This document shows positions 29,130 to 38,985 of a DNA stretch of 64,000 nucleotides, one piece after another. Under the pieces are notes generated by a model that did not search any database, had not been told where the DNA came from, and saw nothing but the letters and a program-made list of their open reading frames with translations. Positions within the stretch are counted from its first letter, which is position 1. Each line of letters begins with the position of its first letter. A program made the translations under genes and the position numbers. This DNA comes from Vibrio tubiashii (GTDB lineage Bacteria; Pseudomonadota; Gammaproteobacteria; Enterobacterales; Vibrionaceae). Location: the NCBI GenBank assembly GCA_000775715.1, contig JRWQ01000009.1:1-64000 (forward strand). Direction: 5' to 3'.

Positions 29130-29202
29130 GTAACCGAAGATCGTTCATGTATTAAACGATCGCCTCGTTATCAATGAGGCATTTTGTAGTTAATGATTAC
29201 TC

Positions 29203-29547
29203 TTAGTCGAAGAAGTCGTCTTCATCATCCAGTTCAGCTTGCGCTGCTGCTTCACGCTTGGCTTCTTCGTAGCGTGCTTTCTTTTCCGCTGCTTCTTGCG
29301 CTAGACGCTCTTCGCGTTCAATGCGCACTTTACGCGCTTCACCTTTGCGCTCGTTACGCGCAGCTTGGTTTTCGATGAAACCTGCGAGCTCTTTTTCAGC
29401 CCACTCTTGTGCTGCTGCTTCAGTATCAAAGCCTGTTTCACGCTTAGATACTGACGTTTTACGTGAAGTCACTTGACGAGTGATCTCAGCACACCAGCCG
29501 TTACGTTTTTCCGTCACGCGGATAGCGAATTTTTTGTTGTTCGACAT
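29203..29547 (-). CDS. DUF3622 domain protein
   Basis: A 114-residue protein of the DUF3622 family, common in vibrios, function unknown. The N-terminal half is a small folded region (KFAIRVTEKRNGWCAEITRQ, VSKRETGFDTEAAAQEWAEKELAGF with the second cut short: ETGFDTEAAAQEWAEKEL). The second half is a long charged helix rich in Glu, Lys, Arg and Ala, ending in an acidic DDEDDFFD tail, and probably a coiled coil. AGGA lies seven bases before ATG 29547, which decides against the ATG two codons upstream. It may bind RNA or a ribosomal partner, but that is only a guess from composition. Confidence 0.85.
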   Translation of the reverse strand: MSNNKKFAIRVTEKRNGWCAEITRQVTSRKTSVSKRETGFDTEAAAQEWAEKELAGFIENQAARNERKGEARKVRIEREERLAQEAAEKKARYEEAKREAAAQAELDDEDDFFD

Positions 29548-29892
29548 ATTCATTTCCTAAGGGATTGTTGAGGGATTTAGCCATCCCTTGGCAAGCGCGG
29601 TATTAGAGCATAAAAGCCATCAAAACGCTGCAAGTTTTTTATGAGATACGGGATGCGCCTATCAGGAACGCTTCGCTCCGAAATCGGGCTTCGCACGCGA
29701 GAATCTGGAGCGGGCTCCGCCCTTCGAGAGATGTGATTTTGTATTAACGTGAGTAAGTTTTTGTGCATGGTATTACGCACACTCTCATCCCGCGAAGCGA
29801 ACCATAGGACGCAGCCCGTTCCATGCTCCCTTAAACAAAAAACGCAGACCTCTCGATCTGCGCTTAACATCTAACCTTTAAACTCTTAGCCT
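29548..29892. repeat. mosaic palindromic intergenic repeat element, copy 4, in the purL-DUF3622 gap
   Basis: A gene-free gap of 345 bases. From 29641 to 29830 it carries degenerate mosaic modules: ATACGGGATGCG, GGAACGCTTCGCTCC, GGGCTTCGCAC (broken palindrome), GGGCTCCGCCC (29712-29722, intact), CGCGAAGCG and GGACGCAGCCC (one arm mismatched) followed by GTTCC. The copy is more decayed than the others. The rest is AT-rich spacer plus the purL terminator. Confidence 0.65.
29836..29864 (-). terminator. terminator downstream of purL
   Basis: On the minus strand AGCGCAGATC / GGTCTGCGTT stem followed by TTTTG. It lies about 30 bases after the purL stop. Confidence 0.82.
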
Positions 29893-32800
29893 TTAGCCGA
29901 TGTTCTTACGTGCGTTTTGGAACATGCGCATCCAAGCACCGTTCTCGCCCCAACCTTCTGGAGACCATGAGTTAGCCACTGTGCGGAATACACGCTCTGG
30001 GTGTGGCATCATGATAGTCACGCGGCCATCTTGAGTCGTTAGACCCGTGATAGCATTTGGCGAACCGTTCGGGTTGTTCGGGTATTGCTGCGTTGGGTTA
30101 CCGTGGTTATCGACATAACGCACTGCAACAGTACCTGATGCTTCAATCGCTGCTAGGTGGTCAGCATCACGTACTTCTACGCGACCTTCACCGTGAGACA
30201 CTGCGATTGGCATACGAGAACCCGCCATGCCGTCGAAGAATACAGAGTCAGACTTCTGAACTTCTACTAGGCTGAAGCGAGCTTCAAAACGCTCAGATTC
30301 GTTGCGAACGAAGCGTGGCCATAGGTCTGCTCCTGGGATTAGCTCTTTCAGGTTCGATAGCATCTGACAGCCGTTACACACACCTAGAGAGAACGTATCT
30401 TCACGTTGGAAGAAGCCTTCAAACTGGTTACGCGCTTGTTCGTTGAACAGGATAGATTTCGCCCAACCTTCACCGGCACCTAGAACGTCACCGTAAGAGA
30501 AGCCACCACAAGCGACTAGGCCTTGATACTCTTCTAGAGCAGCTTGACCCGTTAGGATGTCACTCATGTGAATATCAGTTGCTTCAAAGCCTGCGCGGTC
30601 AAAGGCTGCTGCCATTTCAACGTGAGAGTTAACACCCTGCTCACGTAGGATTGCCATCTTAGGCTTAGCACCTTTCGCAATGTAAGGCGCTGCGACGTCT
30701 TCGTTCACGTCGAAGCTTAGCTCAACGTTTAGACCTGGGTCAGAGTTGTCTTTCTTCGCCTCAAACTCTTGGTCAGCACATGCTGGGTTGTCACGTAGAC
30801 CTTGCATCTTATGCGTAGTCTCAGCCCAGATAGTACGTAGTTCAGTACGGTTACGTTCAAGAACTACAGTGTCACCAGAAGTGATCACTAGCTCATCAGA
30901 TGCTTCGACAGAGCCAATTACATGAGAACATGCCTCAAGGCCATTTGCTGCTAATGTTGAAAGTACAGCGTCTAAATCTTCGTTCTTAACCTGAAGTACT
31001 GCACCTAGCTCTTCATTGAATAGTGCAGCTAGAGCATCAGCACCTAATGCTTCAATGTTCGCTTTAACACCACAGTGACCCGCAAATGCCATCTCAGCTA
31101 GAGTAACGAATAGACCGCCATCGCCTTTATCGTGGTAAGCCACGACTTGGTCGTTCGCAACTAGAGTCTGAACGCCTTCGTAGAAACCTTTTAACTGCGC
31201 TGCGTTATCTACGTCTGCTGGCTTATCACCAAGCTGCTTGTAAACCTGTGCTAGAGCTGTTGCACCTAGACGGTTTTGACCATTACCTAGGTCGATAAGT
31301 ACTAATGAAGTATCGCCTTTGTCTGTGCGTAATTGCGGAGTGATTGTCTTACGGACATCTTCAACACGAGCAAACGCAGTGATGATTAGAGATAACGGAG
31401 ACGTTACTTCTTTCTGCTCACCGTTCTCTTCCCACTTGGTCTTCATCGACATTGAGTCTTTACCCACGGGGATAGTCAGTCCAAGTGCTGGACATAACTC
31501 TTCACCTACCGCTTTCACCGCTTCGTAAAGACCTGCATCTTCACCCGGGTGACCTGCTGGAGACATCCAGTTAGCAGACAGTTTAATGTGTTTGATATCA
31601 CCGATGTTTGTCGCAGCGATGTTAGTGATTGCCTCACCAACTGCTAGACGAGCAGATGCGCCAAAGTCTAGAAGAGCAACAGGCGTGCGCTCACCCATAG
31701 ACATCGCTTCACCGTGGTAAGTATCGTAGCTTGCTGCAGTCACTGCACAGTTAGCGACTGGCACCTGCCATGGGCCAACCATTTGGTCACGCGCCACTAG
31801 GCCAGTCACTGTGCGGTCACCGATAGTGATAAGGAATGTTTTCTCTGCGACCGTTGGAAGACGTAGAACACGATCTGCTGCTTCGTTTAGCTCAATGCCG
31901 TCACGGTTAACCGCTGGGTTGTTCGCCTTAAGCGTTTTCGCATCGCGGTGCATCTTAGGTGTTTTACCTAAAAGCACGTCCATTGGCATGTCGATTGGCG
32001 TGTTGTCGAAATGTGAATCTTCAAGTTTTAGTTCACGTTCTTCAGTTGCAATGCCTACTACTGCGTATGGGGCGCGTTCACGCTTACAGATCGCATCGAA
32101 TACTTCCATGTTCTCTGGCGCAACCGCCATTACGTAACGCTCTTGCGATTCATTACACCAGATTTCAAGTGGGCTCATGCCTGGTTCGTCGTTTGGTACA
32201 TCACGTAGCTGGAAGATACCACCACGCTCGCCGTCGTCTACTAGCTCTGGAAGTGCGTTAGAGATACCGCCCGCGCCCACATCGTGGATAAATGCAATTG
32301 GGTTCTCTTCACCAAGCTGCCAACAACGGTCGATCACTTCCTGACAGCGGCGTTCCATCTCTGGGTTTTCACGCTGTACAGAAGCGAAATCTAGATCTTC
32401 TGCTGATTGACCAGATGCCATTGAAGATGCCGCACCACCACCAAGGCCGATGTTCATCGCAGGACCACCAAGTACGATTAGGCTTGCACCTACCGGGATC
32501 TCTTTCTTCTGCACGTGCTCGTCACGGATGTTACCCATACCACCAGCAATCATGATCGGCTTGTGGTAACCGCGAACCTCTTCACCTGCGTGAGAGTTAA
32601 CTTTTTCTTCGTAAGTACGGAAGTAACCCAGTAGGTTTGGACGACCAAATTCGTTGTTGAAAGCCGCGCCACCAAGTGGGCCTTCTAGCATGATATCTAG
32701 TGCGTTAACGATGCGACCTGGCTTACCGAAATCTGTTTCCCATGGCTGTTCAAAACCAGGAATACGTAGGTTAGACGTTGTGAAACCAACAAGGCCAGCT

Positions 32801-33789
32801 TTTGGCTTACCACCGATACCTGTTGCGCCTTCGTCACGGATCTCACCACCAGAGCCTGTCGAAGCGCCCGGCCAAGGAGAGATAGCCGTTGGGTGGTTGT
32901 GCGTTTCCACCTTCATTAAGATGTGCGCTTTCTCTTGGTTGTAACCGTACTGGCGAGTCTCAGGGTTCGGGAAGAAACGACCCACATCAGAACCGACCAT
33001 CACTGCTGCGTTATCTTTATAGGCAGACAGTACGTTTTCTGGTGTGGTTTCGAAAGTGTTCTTGATCATCTTAAACAGAGACTTCTCTTGCTTAACGCCG
33101 TCGATAGTCCAGTCTGCATTGAAGATTTTGTGACGACAGTGCTCTGAGTTCGCCTGGGCAAACATCATTAGCTCGATGTCTGTTGGGTTGCGATCTAACT
33201 TATTTACGAACGCATCGTAAAGGTATTCGATTTCATCATCAGCAAGTGCAAGACCTAGGGTAACGTTTGCGTTTTCAAGCGCAGCACGACCACCATTTAG
33301 TAGGTCAACGTCCGCCACAGGTGCAGGCTCAGCCACTTGGAATAGTGCTTGCGCAGCGTCGAATGCCGTGAAGACGACTTCCATCATGCGATCATGCAAA
33401 ATAGCTTTTAGTTCAACCAGTTGAAGCTCGCTAAGTTCAGCAGACGTTTCGATGTAGTAAGCCGTACCACGCTCTAGACGAACAACTTTGTCTAAACCAC
33501 AGTTGTTCGCTATGTCTGTCGACTTTGAAGACCAAGGAGAAATTGTACCAGGACGAGGGGTAACTAAAAGAAGAAGACCTGCTGGCTCGTGCTCTTCAAT
33601 TGTTGGACCGTAAGTCAGAAGCTTTTCTAGCTTGTCCACTTCTTGAGCATCAAGGTCTGCCGATAAATCAGCAAAATGAGCGAATTCAGCGTAAATGCCA
33701 GTCACCGGCAAGCTTAATTCACGACAAAGCTCTAGAAGCTTATTAACACGAAATTCAGATAGAGCTGGGGAGCCACGAAAAGTTCTCAT
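29893..33789 (-). CDS. purL: phosphoribosylformylglycinamidine synthase (FGAM synthetase), large type
   Basis: Fourth step of purine synthesis: converts FGAR, ATP and glutamine to FGAM. This is the single-chain proteobacterial form of 1298 residues. An N-terminal PurS-like domain is followed by two AIR-synthase-type halves, including [17 protein letters not shown], cut at [19 protein letters not shown], and [18 protein letters not shown]-terminal class I glutaminase has the catalytic cysteine in [17 protein letters not shown] and the His/Glu pair in MPHPERVFR. The start at 33789 ([13 protein letters not shown]) gives the normal length; the frame's 23-codon upstream extension does not belong to the family. 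A PurR box lies about 160 bases upstream. Divergent from mltF. Confidence 0.98.
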   Translation of the reverse strand: MRTFRGSPALSEFRVNKLLELCRELSLPVTGIYAEFAHFADLSADLDAQEVDKLEKLLTYGPTIEEHEPAGLLLLVTPRPGTISPWSSKSTDIANNCGLDKVVRLERGTAYYIETSAELSELQLVELKAILHDRMMEVVFTAFDAAQALFQVAEPAPVADVDLLNGGRAALENANVTLGLALADDEIEYLYDAFVNKLDRNPTDIELMMFAQANSEHCRHKIFNADWTIDGVKQEKSLFKMIKNTFETTPENVLSAYKDNAAVMVGSDVGRFFPNPETRQYGYNQEKAHILMKVETHNHPTAISPWPGASTGSGGEIRDEGATGIGGKPKAGLVGFTTSNLRIPGFEQPWETDFGKPGRIVNALDIMLEGPLGGAAFNNEFGRPNLLGYFRTYEEKVNSHAGEEVRGYHKPIMIAGGMGNIRDEHVQKKEIPVGASLIVLGGPAMNIGLGGGAASSMASGQSAEDLDFASVQRENPEMERRCQEVIDRCWQLGEENPIAFIHDVGAGGISNALPELVDDGERGGIFQLRDVPNDEPGMSPLEIWCNESQERYVMAVAPENMEVFDAICKRERAPYAVVGIATEERELKLEDSHFDNTPIDMPMDVLLGKTPKMHRDAKTLKANNPAVNRDGIELNEAADRVLRLPTVAEKTFLITIGDRTVTGLVARDQMVGPWQVPVANCAVTAASYDTYHGEAMSMGERTPVALLDFGASARLAVGEAITNIAATNIGDIKHIKLSANWMSPAGHPGEDAGLYEAVKAVGEELCPALGLTIPVGKDSMSMKTKWEENGEQKEVTSPLSLIITAFARVEDVRKTITPQLRTDKGDTSLVLIDLGNGQNRLGATALAQVYKQLGDKPADVDNAAQLKGFYEGVQTLVANDQVVAYHDKGDGGLFVTLAEMAFAGHCGVKANIEALGADALAALFNEELGAVLQVKNEDLDAVLSTLAANGLEACSHVIGSVEASDELVITSGDTVVLERNRTELRTIWAETTHKMQGLRDNPACADQEFEAKKDNSDPGLNVELSFDVNEDVAAPYIAKGAKPKMAILREQGVNSHVEMAAAFDRAGFEATDIHMSDILTGQAALEEYQGLVACGGFSYGDVLGAGEGWAKSILFNEQARNQFEGFFQREDTFSLGVCNGCQMLSNLKELIPGADLWPRFVRNESERFEARFSLVEVQKSDSVFFDGMAGSRMPIAVSHGEGRVEVRDADHLAAIEASGTVAVRYVDNHGNPTQQYPNNPNGSPNAITGLTTQDGRVTIMMPHPERVFRTVANSWSPEGWGENGAWMRMFQNARKNIG

Positions 33790-33947
33790 GTGCTTAGGTC
33801 TCTTATACAATTGGTTGAGGTCTAATGACCTGAGGTAATATTGGAATAAATTCAACAAGTTAATATATATCTTGCGAACCTATACCGATTTCACCTCTTT
33901 GCTTGCGAGCGCATTATATAGGATTTGTTTTTGTGATGTAACACCAA

Positions 33948-33963
33948 AAGCAACCGTTTGCGT
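33948..33963. promoter_or_regulatory. PurR operator upstream of purL
   Basis: On the minus strand ACGCAAACGGTTGCTT, a close match to the PurR consensus with one change at the centre. With the purM site it puts both purine loci of the window under the same regulator. Confidence 0.85.
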
Positions 33964-34082
33964 CATTTTTTTTGTCAATTTTGAATTACAGCAGGAATGA
34001 GAATTTGGCAATGCTTCTCCCGCAGGAATAAGGATTGGCTTGCCTTGTTATGACACTCTGATATAAATGCCATACTGGATGT

Positions 34083-35633
34083 ATGAGATCGTCGTTAATG
34101 AATAAGTATTTTTCATGTCACTTCAAGCCACTATGCTTGCTACTTTTGACAACTATTCTTCTATCGGGCTGCCAAATTGAATCTGAGCCCAAAAGTGAGC
34201 TCGACTTAATCAAGGAGCGGGGGGTACTTCGTGTAGGTACACTCAACAATCAACTCTCCTACTATATCGGCCCTGATGGTCCAACAGGACTCGACTACGA
34301 GCTAGCGCGTGAGTTTGCCAATGAGTTGGGTGTCCAGCTAGAGATGAAACCCGCTTACCGAATTTCTAGCCTCTACCCTGCACTGGAAAATGGCGAAATA
34401 GACATTATTGCAGCAGGCCTAAGCCAATCACCAGAGAGACTCAAGAAATTCCGCCCAGGCCCCGCTTATTACTATGTCAGCCAACAACTGGTGTACAAGA
34501 AAGGTAAATGGCGTCCAAGGAACTTAAAGCAACTGCTTGCGAAGCAACAACAACTGATTGAAGAGAACGAAGGGCAAGACGTGCTAAGCATCGTCAGTGA
34601 CTCTCACTTCAATACCACGCTTGCGCAGATAAAAGATGAACATCCTGAGTTTTCATACCAGATTGACTCAAATGCCGACGTCAACGATCTACTCAAAGCG
34701 GTGTCAAAAGGCGAGCAAAGATTCACAGTCGCCGACTCTGTAGAAGTGTCACTTTCTCAGCGTATCTATCCTGACATCGCCATTGCATTTGAGCTGACCG
34801 AAGACCAACCTATCTCTTGGTTCCTGCGCCCTTCTCAAGATGAGAGCCTATATGGACTTTTGATTGAGTTCTTTGGCTCAGTGAATCAATCAGGTCACCT
34901 TGCCTCACTGGAAGAGAAATACATCGGCCATGTAGGTAGCTTTGATTACGTTGACACCCGTGCATTTATTCGTGCACTCGACTCAAAATTACCAAAATGG
35001 TCGCCGCTGTTTAAAAAGTATTCTGAAGAGTTTGATTGGCGATTAGTCGCAGCTTTGGCCTACCAAGAGTCACATTGGAACCCGAAAGCGAAATCACCGA
35101 CCGGTGTACGTGGCATGATGATGCTAACCTTGCCAACGGCAAAAAGTGTCGGTGTCACCAACCGCCTAGACCCTGAGCAATCTGTTCGCGGTGGTGTCGA
35201 GTACCTGCGTCGCATGGTCGATCGCATTCCAGACTCGATTGATGAGCACGAGAAAATCTGGTTCGCCTTAGCCTCATACAACGTTGGCTATGGTCATGTG
35301 ATGGATGCAAGAAGAATGACCAAACACCAAGGCGGAAACCCAGACGCATGGTCAGATGTTAAAGACCGTCTTCCTTTGCTACGCCAACAAAAGTACTACA
35401 GCCAAACTCGCTATGGCTTTGCTCGTGGAGATGAAGCGCGCAACTATGTCGAAAATATACGTCGCTACTACCAGAGCATCATAGGCCATGTTGAGCAGCA
35501 ATCAAGCTCGCAAGACATTAGTATCGATGATCTAACCGTCATTCAGCTACCTGAGAATGCAGTCTCGGCAGCAGCATCGGGATATGAGGATGAAGACTCA
35601 TCGGAAAGCGAAGAAACCAGCGCTGATCAATAA
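34083..35633 (+). CDS. mltF: membrane-bound lytic murein transglycosylase F
   Basis: Outer-membrane lipoprotein that cleaves peptidoglycan to 1,6-anhydromuropeptides. It has 516 residues. The N-terminus is a lipoprotein signal ending LLSGCQ, with the lipidated cysteine near residue 30. A periplasmic amino-acid-binding-like domain follows (about 42-270; VLRVGTLNNQLSYYIG, TGLDYELAREFANELG). The C-terminal SLT domain has the catalytic glutamate in AALAYQESHWNPKAKSPTGV (near 325) and the GMMMLTLPTA and ASYNVGYGHV motifs. ATG 34083 is used here, but an ATG five codons later would also give a good signal peptide. The acidic Ser/Glu-rich tail is probably flexible. Divergent from purL, the order seen in E. 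coli. Confidence 0.95.
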   Translation: MRSSLMNKYFSCHFKPLCLLLLTTILLSGCQIESEPKSELDLIKERGVLRVGTLNNQLSYYIGPDGPTGLDYELAREFANELGVQLEMKPAYRISSLYPALENGEIDIIAAGLSQSPERLKKFRPGPAYYYVSQQLVYKKGKWRPRNLKQLLAKQQQLIEENEGQDVLSIVSDSHFNTTLAQIKDEHPEFSYQIDSNADVNDLLKAVSKGEQRFTVADSVEVSLSQRIYPDIAIAFELTEDQPISWFLRPSQDESLYGLLIEFFGSVNQSGHLASLEEKYIGHVGSFDYVDTRAFIRALDSKLPKWSPLFKKYSEEFDWRLVAALAYQESHWNPKAKSPTGVRGMMMLTLPTAKSVGVTNRLDPEQSVRGGVEYLRRMVDRIPDSIDEHEKIWFALASYNVGYGHVMDARRMTKHQGGNPDAWSDVKDRLPLLRQQKYYSQTRYGFARGDEARNYVENIRRYYQSIIGHVEQQSSSQDISIDDLTVIQLPENAVSAAASGYEDEDSSESEETSADQ

Positions 35634-35637
35634 CCGT

Positions 35638-35670
35638 GAGGGCGTCACCCCATCTCAGGTGACGCTCTTG
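35638..35670 (+). terminator. terminator-like hairpin downstream of mltF
   Basis: GAGGGCGTCACC / GGTGACGCTCTT stem with one mismatch and a short loop. The T run is poor (TTGAATT). Confidence 0.6.
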
Positions 35671-35835
35671 AATTCCCACCATTAAGACCAAATATAATCT
35701 TGTATCAAACAACAGTTGCGAACTTTCTTAAAATGGTAACAATGTGCAGGTATAAGACTTTAATCGTCTCAATATCAGCCGCCTTCTACCCAGTTCGTCG
35801 TTGATATTATTTTAGCCATAATAGGAGGTTGTTTT

Positions 35836-35970
35836 ATGCTTAGACGTAAAATGCAGTCAAAACGCCTTAATAAGACCGTTACTGCAAATCGCCGTAAACG
35901 CATGCTTAGCAACAACAAAAAGAAAGTCATTGCGCGCCACCGTGCATTTATGCAGCTATTAGCTGAATAA
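35836..35970 (+). CDS. 44-residue highly basic protein of unknown function
   Basis: A small reading frame too short for usual ORF calling but well supported. AGGAGGT lies seven bases before ATG 35836, one of the best ribosome sites in the window, and a perfect 11-bp hairpin follows the stop. The protein starts MLRRKMQSKRLNKTVTANRR and continues KRMLSNNKKKVIARHRAFMQ, then LLAE. Fifteen of its 44 residues are Lys or Arg, with one Asp/Glu only at the end, and it has no Cys. The size and charge recall ribosomal proteins such as bL34, but the sequence is not bL34. A nucleic-acid- or ribosome-binding role is plausible and unproven. I do not recognise the family. Confidence 0.75.
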   Translation: MLRRKMQSKRLNKTVTANRRKRMLSNNKKKVIARHRAFMQLLAE

Positions 35971-35977
35971 CCTAGAG

Positions 35978-36004
35978 AGCAAACATCTTACTCAGATGTT
36001 TGCT
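35978..36004 (+). terminator. hairpin downstream of the 44-residue protein gene
   Basis: AGCAAACATCT / AGATGTTTGCT, a perfect 11-bp stem around TACTC, eight bases after the stop. No T run follows (TAGGG), so termination may be weak or the stem may protect the 3' end. Confidence 0.7.
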
Positions 36005-36026
36005 TAGGGTCTGTTGACCTAGTAAC

Positions 36027-36563
36027 CTACTCTCCCTTCTGCCCCAACTCTCTCGCTTTTTTACGCTGTTCTTTAATCTGTTTACGACGCCCTTTAAAAA
36101 ACGCCTGTAGCTGCGTTCGGCATTCATCTTCGAGTAAGCCTTGCTCTACATCGGCATAGTGGTAAGCCGCTTGATGTTCAAATAGATTCAATACAGTGCC
36201 TGCCGCCCCCGCTTTAAGATCAGGAGCGCCAAATACGATTCGCTTCACTCGACTATGTAACAACGCACCCGCGCACATCGGGCAAGGCTCTAGGGTCACG
36301 TAAAGCGTAGTATCTAACAAACGGTAGTTCTGCAACGCCTGGCCTGCTTTTCTCAGCGCCTGCATCTCAGCATGAGCAGTGGCGTCGTGCTCGCCAATCG
36401 ATTGGTTCCAACCTTCTGCAATCACTTCACCATCTTTAACGAGAACGGCTCCGACGGGGACTTCACCTTCGGTTTCTGCTTGTGCTGCCAGTTCCATTGC
36501 TCGGCGCATAAATTGTTCGTCTTGAAGAGTAAACTGGGGATCTGACACTGGGGCTCCGTTCAT
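36027..36563 (-). CDS. tadA: tRNA adenosine(34) deaminase TadA
   Basis: Converts A34 to inosine in the tRNA-Arg (ACG) anticodon, an essential wobble modification. It has 178 residues with a cytidine/deoxycytidylate deaminase fold. The zinc ligands and proton shuttle are in ATAHAEMQALRKAG (near residue 63) and LEPCPMCAGALLHSRV (near 93). The core usually starts around FMRRAMELAAQAE. Here about 16 more residues precede it, and an internal start at MRRAMEL cannot be excluded. The C-terminal basic tail (KGRRKQIKEQRKKARELG) helps bind tRNA. A fragment of mosaic repeat lies upstream. Confidence 0.96.
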   Translation of the reverse strand: MNGAPVSDPQFTLQDEQFMRRAMELAAQAETEGEVPVGAVLVKDGEVIAEGWNQSIGEHDATAHAEMQALRKAGQALQNYRLLDTTLYVTLEPCPMCAGALLHSRVKRIVFGAPDLKAGAAGTVLNLFEHQAAYHYADVEQGLLEDECRTQLQAFFKGRRKQIKEQRKKARELGQKGE

Positions 36564-36599
36564 GGAATGGTTCGTTGTGGAAAGAAGATTTTAACCTTC

Positions 36600-36661
36600 A
36601 AAGGTAGGAAGTTAAAGCGCGATACGAGCGGTTCTGTAAAGCGAAGTCCGTTCCCGCCTCG
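36600..36661. repeat. mosaic palindromic intergenic repeat element, copy 5 (remnant)
   Basis: Between the abgT stop and the tadA start. Only a chimeric fragment remains: GCGCGATACGAGCGG, then AAAGCGAAGTCCGTTCCCG (36638-36656), in which the left arm of one palindrome type is joined to the right arm of another. Confidence 0.5.
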
Positions 36662-36668
36662 GAAATAA

Positions 36669-36697
36669 AAAAAGCGCCGGTCTCTCGACCAACGCTT
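36669..36697 (-). terminator. terminator downstream of the AbgT gene
   Basis: On the minus strand AAAGCGTTGGTC / GACCGGCGCTTT stem with two mismatched positions, then TTTTATTT. Confidence 0.82.
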
Positions 36698-36735
36698 TCG
36701 CTATTCATATTCTTCGGCGTCAAATATGCCGGTAT

Positions 36736-38295
36736 TTACATTGTGTAAGTGTATGGCGCTTGAATACCCAAAGGAATGCCTAGCATCCAGTATCCCACTA
36801 GGAAGATAGACCAACCGATCAGCATAGCAATCGAGAATGGCATCATGAGTGACGCTAGCGTACCAATACCTGTCGACTTAACGTAACGTTGACAATAAAC
36901 CACAACCAATGGGAAGAAGACCATAAGTGGTGAGATAATGTTCGATACAGAGTCACCTACACGGTAAGCCGCTTGAGATAGCTCAGGAGAGATACCAACC
37001 GCCATCAGCATTGGCACTAGAATTGGACCAATCAATGCCCACTTCGCTGATGCAGAACCGATTAGAAGGTTAACAGCCGCTGTTAGAAGAATCATACCGA
37101 TGATGGTTGCTTCACCAGGTAGATTCATCGCTTTTAGACCCTCAGCACCGTATAGCGCTAGCATAGTACCGATGTTTGATTGAGCAAACGCCGATAGGAA
37201 TTGAGCACAGAAGAATGACATTACAATATACGCACCCATAGTCGCCATGGTGTCTGACATTGCTTTGATGATGTCGTTGCTCGTCTTAAATGTGCCCGAT
37301 ACCTTGCCGTATACATAGCCTGGGATGATAAACAGAATGAAGATCAATGGAACGATTGACTTCATTAACGGCGCAGAGAATGCTGTGATATCGCCATCAG
37401 GAGAACGAAGTGCAGAGTTCTCAGGAATGATTGCCGCGATAAGCAGTGCAATACCAGCAACCATAGCCCAACCCGCGTAACGGAAAGCTTTAGATTCTAG
37501 CTCAGTGAATGAACCTAGATCCGGTGCTTTTTCTGCATCTTCATCAATTGGTGTTTTTGCTAAACGAGGCTCGATGATTTTCTCTGTCACCCACCAACCG
37601 ATAGCAACGATGATGATAGAAGAAAGACCAGTAAAGAAGATGTTTGCTAATGGGTTAACAACGTATTCTGGATCTAAAACTTGTGCTGCTGTCTGAGTGA
37701 AGCCTGCTAAAAGTGGGTCGATACCTGAAGGAATAAAGTTCGCAGAGAAACCACCTGATACACCAGCGAATGCCGCTGCGATACCCGCTAGAGGATGACG
37801 TCCTGCCGCGTGGAAGATGATACCACCAAGAGGAATAACCAGAACGTAGCCCGCATCCGCAGCAGTGTGCGATACGATTGCTACAAGAATTAGCATTGGG
37901 GTAAGAAGTTTCGCTGGCGTAAAGTTCAACATCTTCTTTAGACCAGTTGTAATGAAGCCTGAAGAGTCAGCAACACCTACACCTAACATAGCAACAAGTA
38001 CAATACCTAGTGGTGCAAAACCAGTAAATGTTTTCACCATGTTTGCTAGGAAACTTGCTAAAGATTCGCCAGTTAAAAGGTTATTGATTGCAAGTGCTTC
38101 GCCTGAACGTGGATTGATCAGGTCAAATGAAACGTTTGATAACAGTGCTGATGCACCCCAAGTAATGACTAATGCCCAGAAGAACAGAATGGCTGGGTCT
38201 GGGATTTTGTTACCCGCTCGTTCAATAAAGTTTAGGAAGCGGTCCATACCACTCGATTTTTGTGACGGCGCTTTATTAATAGCTTGGTTACTCAT
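36736..38295 (-). CDS. AbgT-family transporter
   Basis: Inner-membrane protein of 519 residues, AbgT family, with roughly nine to eleven hydrophobic segments and two re-entrant loops. Family motifs visible are PDPAILFFWALVITWGAS near residue 36, DAGYVLVIPLGGIIFHAAGR (near 148) and GVSGGFSANFIPSGIDPLLAG (cut: GVSGGFSANFIPSGID). The near-C-terminal SASAKWALIGPILVPML and GDSVSNIISPLMVFFPL belong to the other conserved half. E. coli AbgT imports p-aminobenzoyl-glutamate; some homologues (MtrF, YdaH) export sulfonamides. The direction for this protein cannot be deduced. Start ATG 38295. It is not next to abgA/abgB peptidase genes. The 270 bases upstream are AT-rich and hold no gene. Confidence 0.93.
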   Translation of the reverse strand: MSNQAINKAPSQKSSGMDRFLNFIERAGNKIPDPAILFFWALVITWGASALLSNVSFDLINPRSGEALAINNLLTGESLASFLANMVKTFTGFAPLGIVLVAMLGVGVADSSGFITTGLKKMLNFTPAKLLTPMLILVAIVSHTAADAGYVLVIPLGGIIFHAAGRHPLAGIAAAFAGVSGGFSANFIPSGIDPLLAGFTQTAAQVLDPEYVVNPLANIFFTGLSSIIIVAIGWWVTEKIIEPRLAKTPIDEDAEKAPDLGSFTELESKAFRYAGWAMVAGIALLIAAIIPENSALRSPDGDITAFSAPLMKSIVPLIFILFIIPGYVYGKVSGTFKTSNDIIKAMSDTMATMGAYIVMSFFCAQFLSAFAQSNIGTMLALYGAEGLKAMNLPGEATIIGMILLTAAVNLLIGSASAKWALIGPILVPMLMAVGISPELSQAAYRVGDSVSNIISPLMVFFPLVVVYCQRYVKSTGIGTLASLMMPFSIAMLIGWSIFLVGYWMLGIPLGIQAPYTYTM

Positions 38296-38565
38296 GGTAA
38301 CTCCATATGTGATGTTGTTGCGGTAGACCTTTATGCGTTTTTTATGTCGGTCTTGTTTTAATCGGTTATTCTATTAAATCCACCCTAATAAAGCACAACA
38401 AACTAATTATTTTTCCATAAATGGAGACATATTTTGCAAAAACGCGATTAATGTGCAACAAAAATAAAACACCCCCAGAAAAGGAAGTAAACAACAGTGA
38501 AACGTAAATGCAAAATATAAGGTACGCAAGTTAGTAAAAACGAAAGATACAAAAACAATATGCAT

Positions 38566-38985
38566 CTAGTTGTTTTGGAATTCACTGTAGCGAGATAGCA
38601 TAGTTTTTACGCTCAAAGAGTGAGCTTTGCCGAAACGATCTTCCCACTCTGCCGTCAACGCTATTTGCTGCAATGAAGTTTCGAGTGAAGAAGATGGCGA
38701 ACTCGTTTGCCACGCAATAGTAAATGAGCCATGAATATCCGAGCCACTAGCCATAGCATCAAACTCAGCAGGCAATATATCCGAATGAGCGCTGTGTGCT
38801 CCCCGAGTACGCAACCATTCAAGCTTTTGCTCAATCAAACTCAACGCTTTACTACTCGAACTCGCATAGTCAGCACGCTGCTCCATTCTCACTTGCAGCG
38901 CAATTAGCGACAGACTCGCAATAGCGACTAGCAACAAAGCAATCAGTACCTCGAATAGAGAAAAACCTCGCCAGTCACTGCGCAA
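38566..38985 (-). CDS. PilV-like type IV minor pilin
   Basis: Prepilin-like protein, last gene of the minor-pilin cluster. The leader and hydrophobic helix read RGFSLFEVLIALLLVAIASL, with the G-F cleavage site and Glu5. The frame is open to 39060, but no ATG there has a ribosome site. A TTG at 38985 preceded by GAGG at the correct distance gives a 139-residue protein with the short leader MRSDWRG, which I prefer. The start then overlaps the end of the upstream gene by 11 bases. Length and type-IV-pilin methylation motif fit the PilV/PilE accessory pilins, which prime pilus assembly and support DNA uptake. The start is uncertain, the family is not. Confidence 0.85.
   Translation of the reverse strand: MRSDWRGFSLFEVLIALLLVAIASLSLIALQVRMEQRADYASSSSKALSLIEQKLEWLRTRGAHSAHSDILPAEFDAMASGSDIHGSFTIAWQTSSPSSSLETSLQQIALTAEWEDRFGKAHSLSVKTMLSRYSEFQNN

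Noticed and set aside
29577..29870. A 97-codon minus-strand frame between purL and DUF3622
   Set aside because: It lies wholly in mosaic repeat sequence and includes the purL terminator; no conserved domain and no start signal.
33790..34082. A purine riboswitch upstream of purL
   Set aside because: I see no purine aptamer core; a PurR box explains the control in this group of bacteria.
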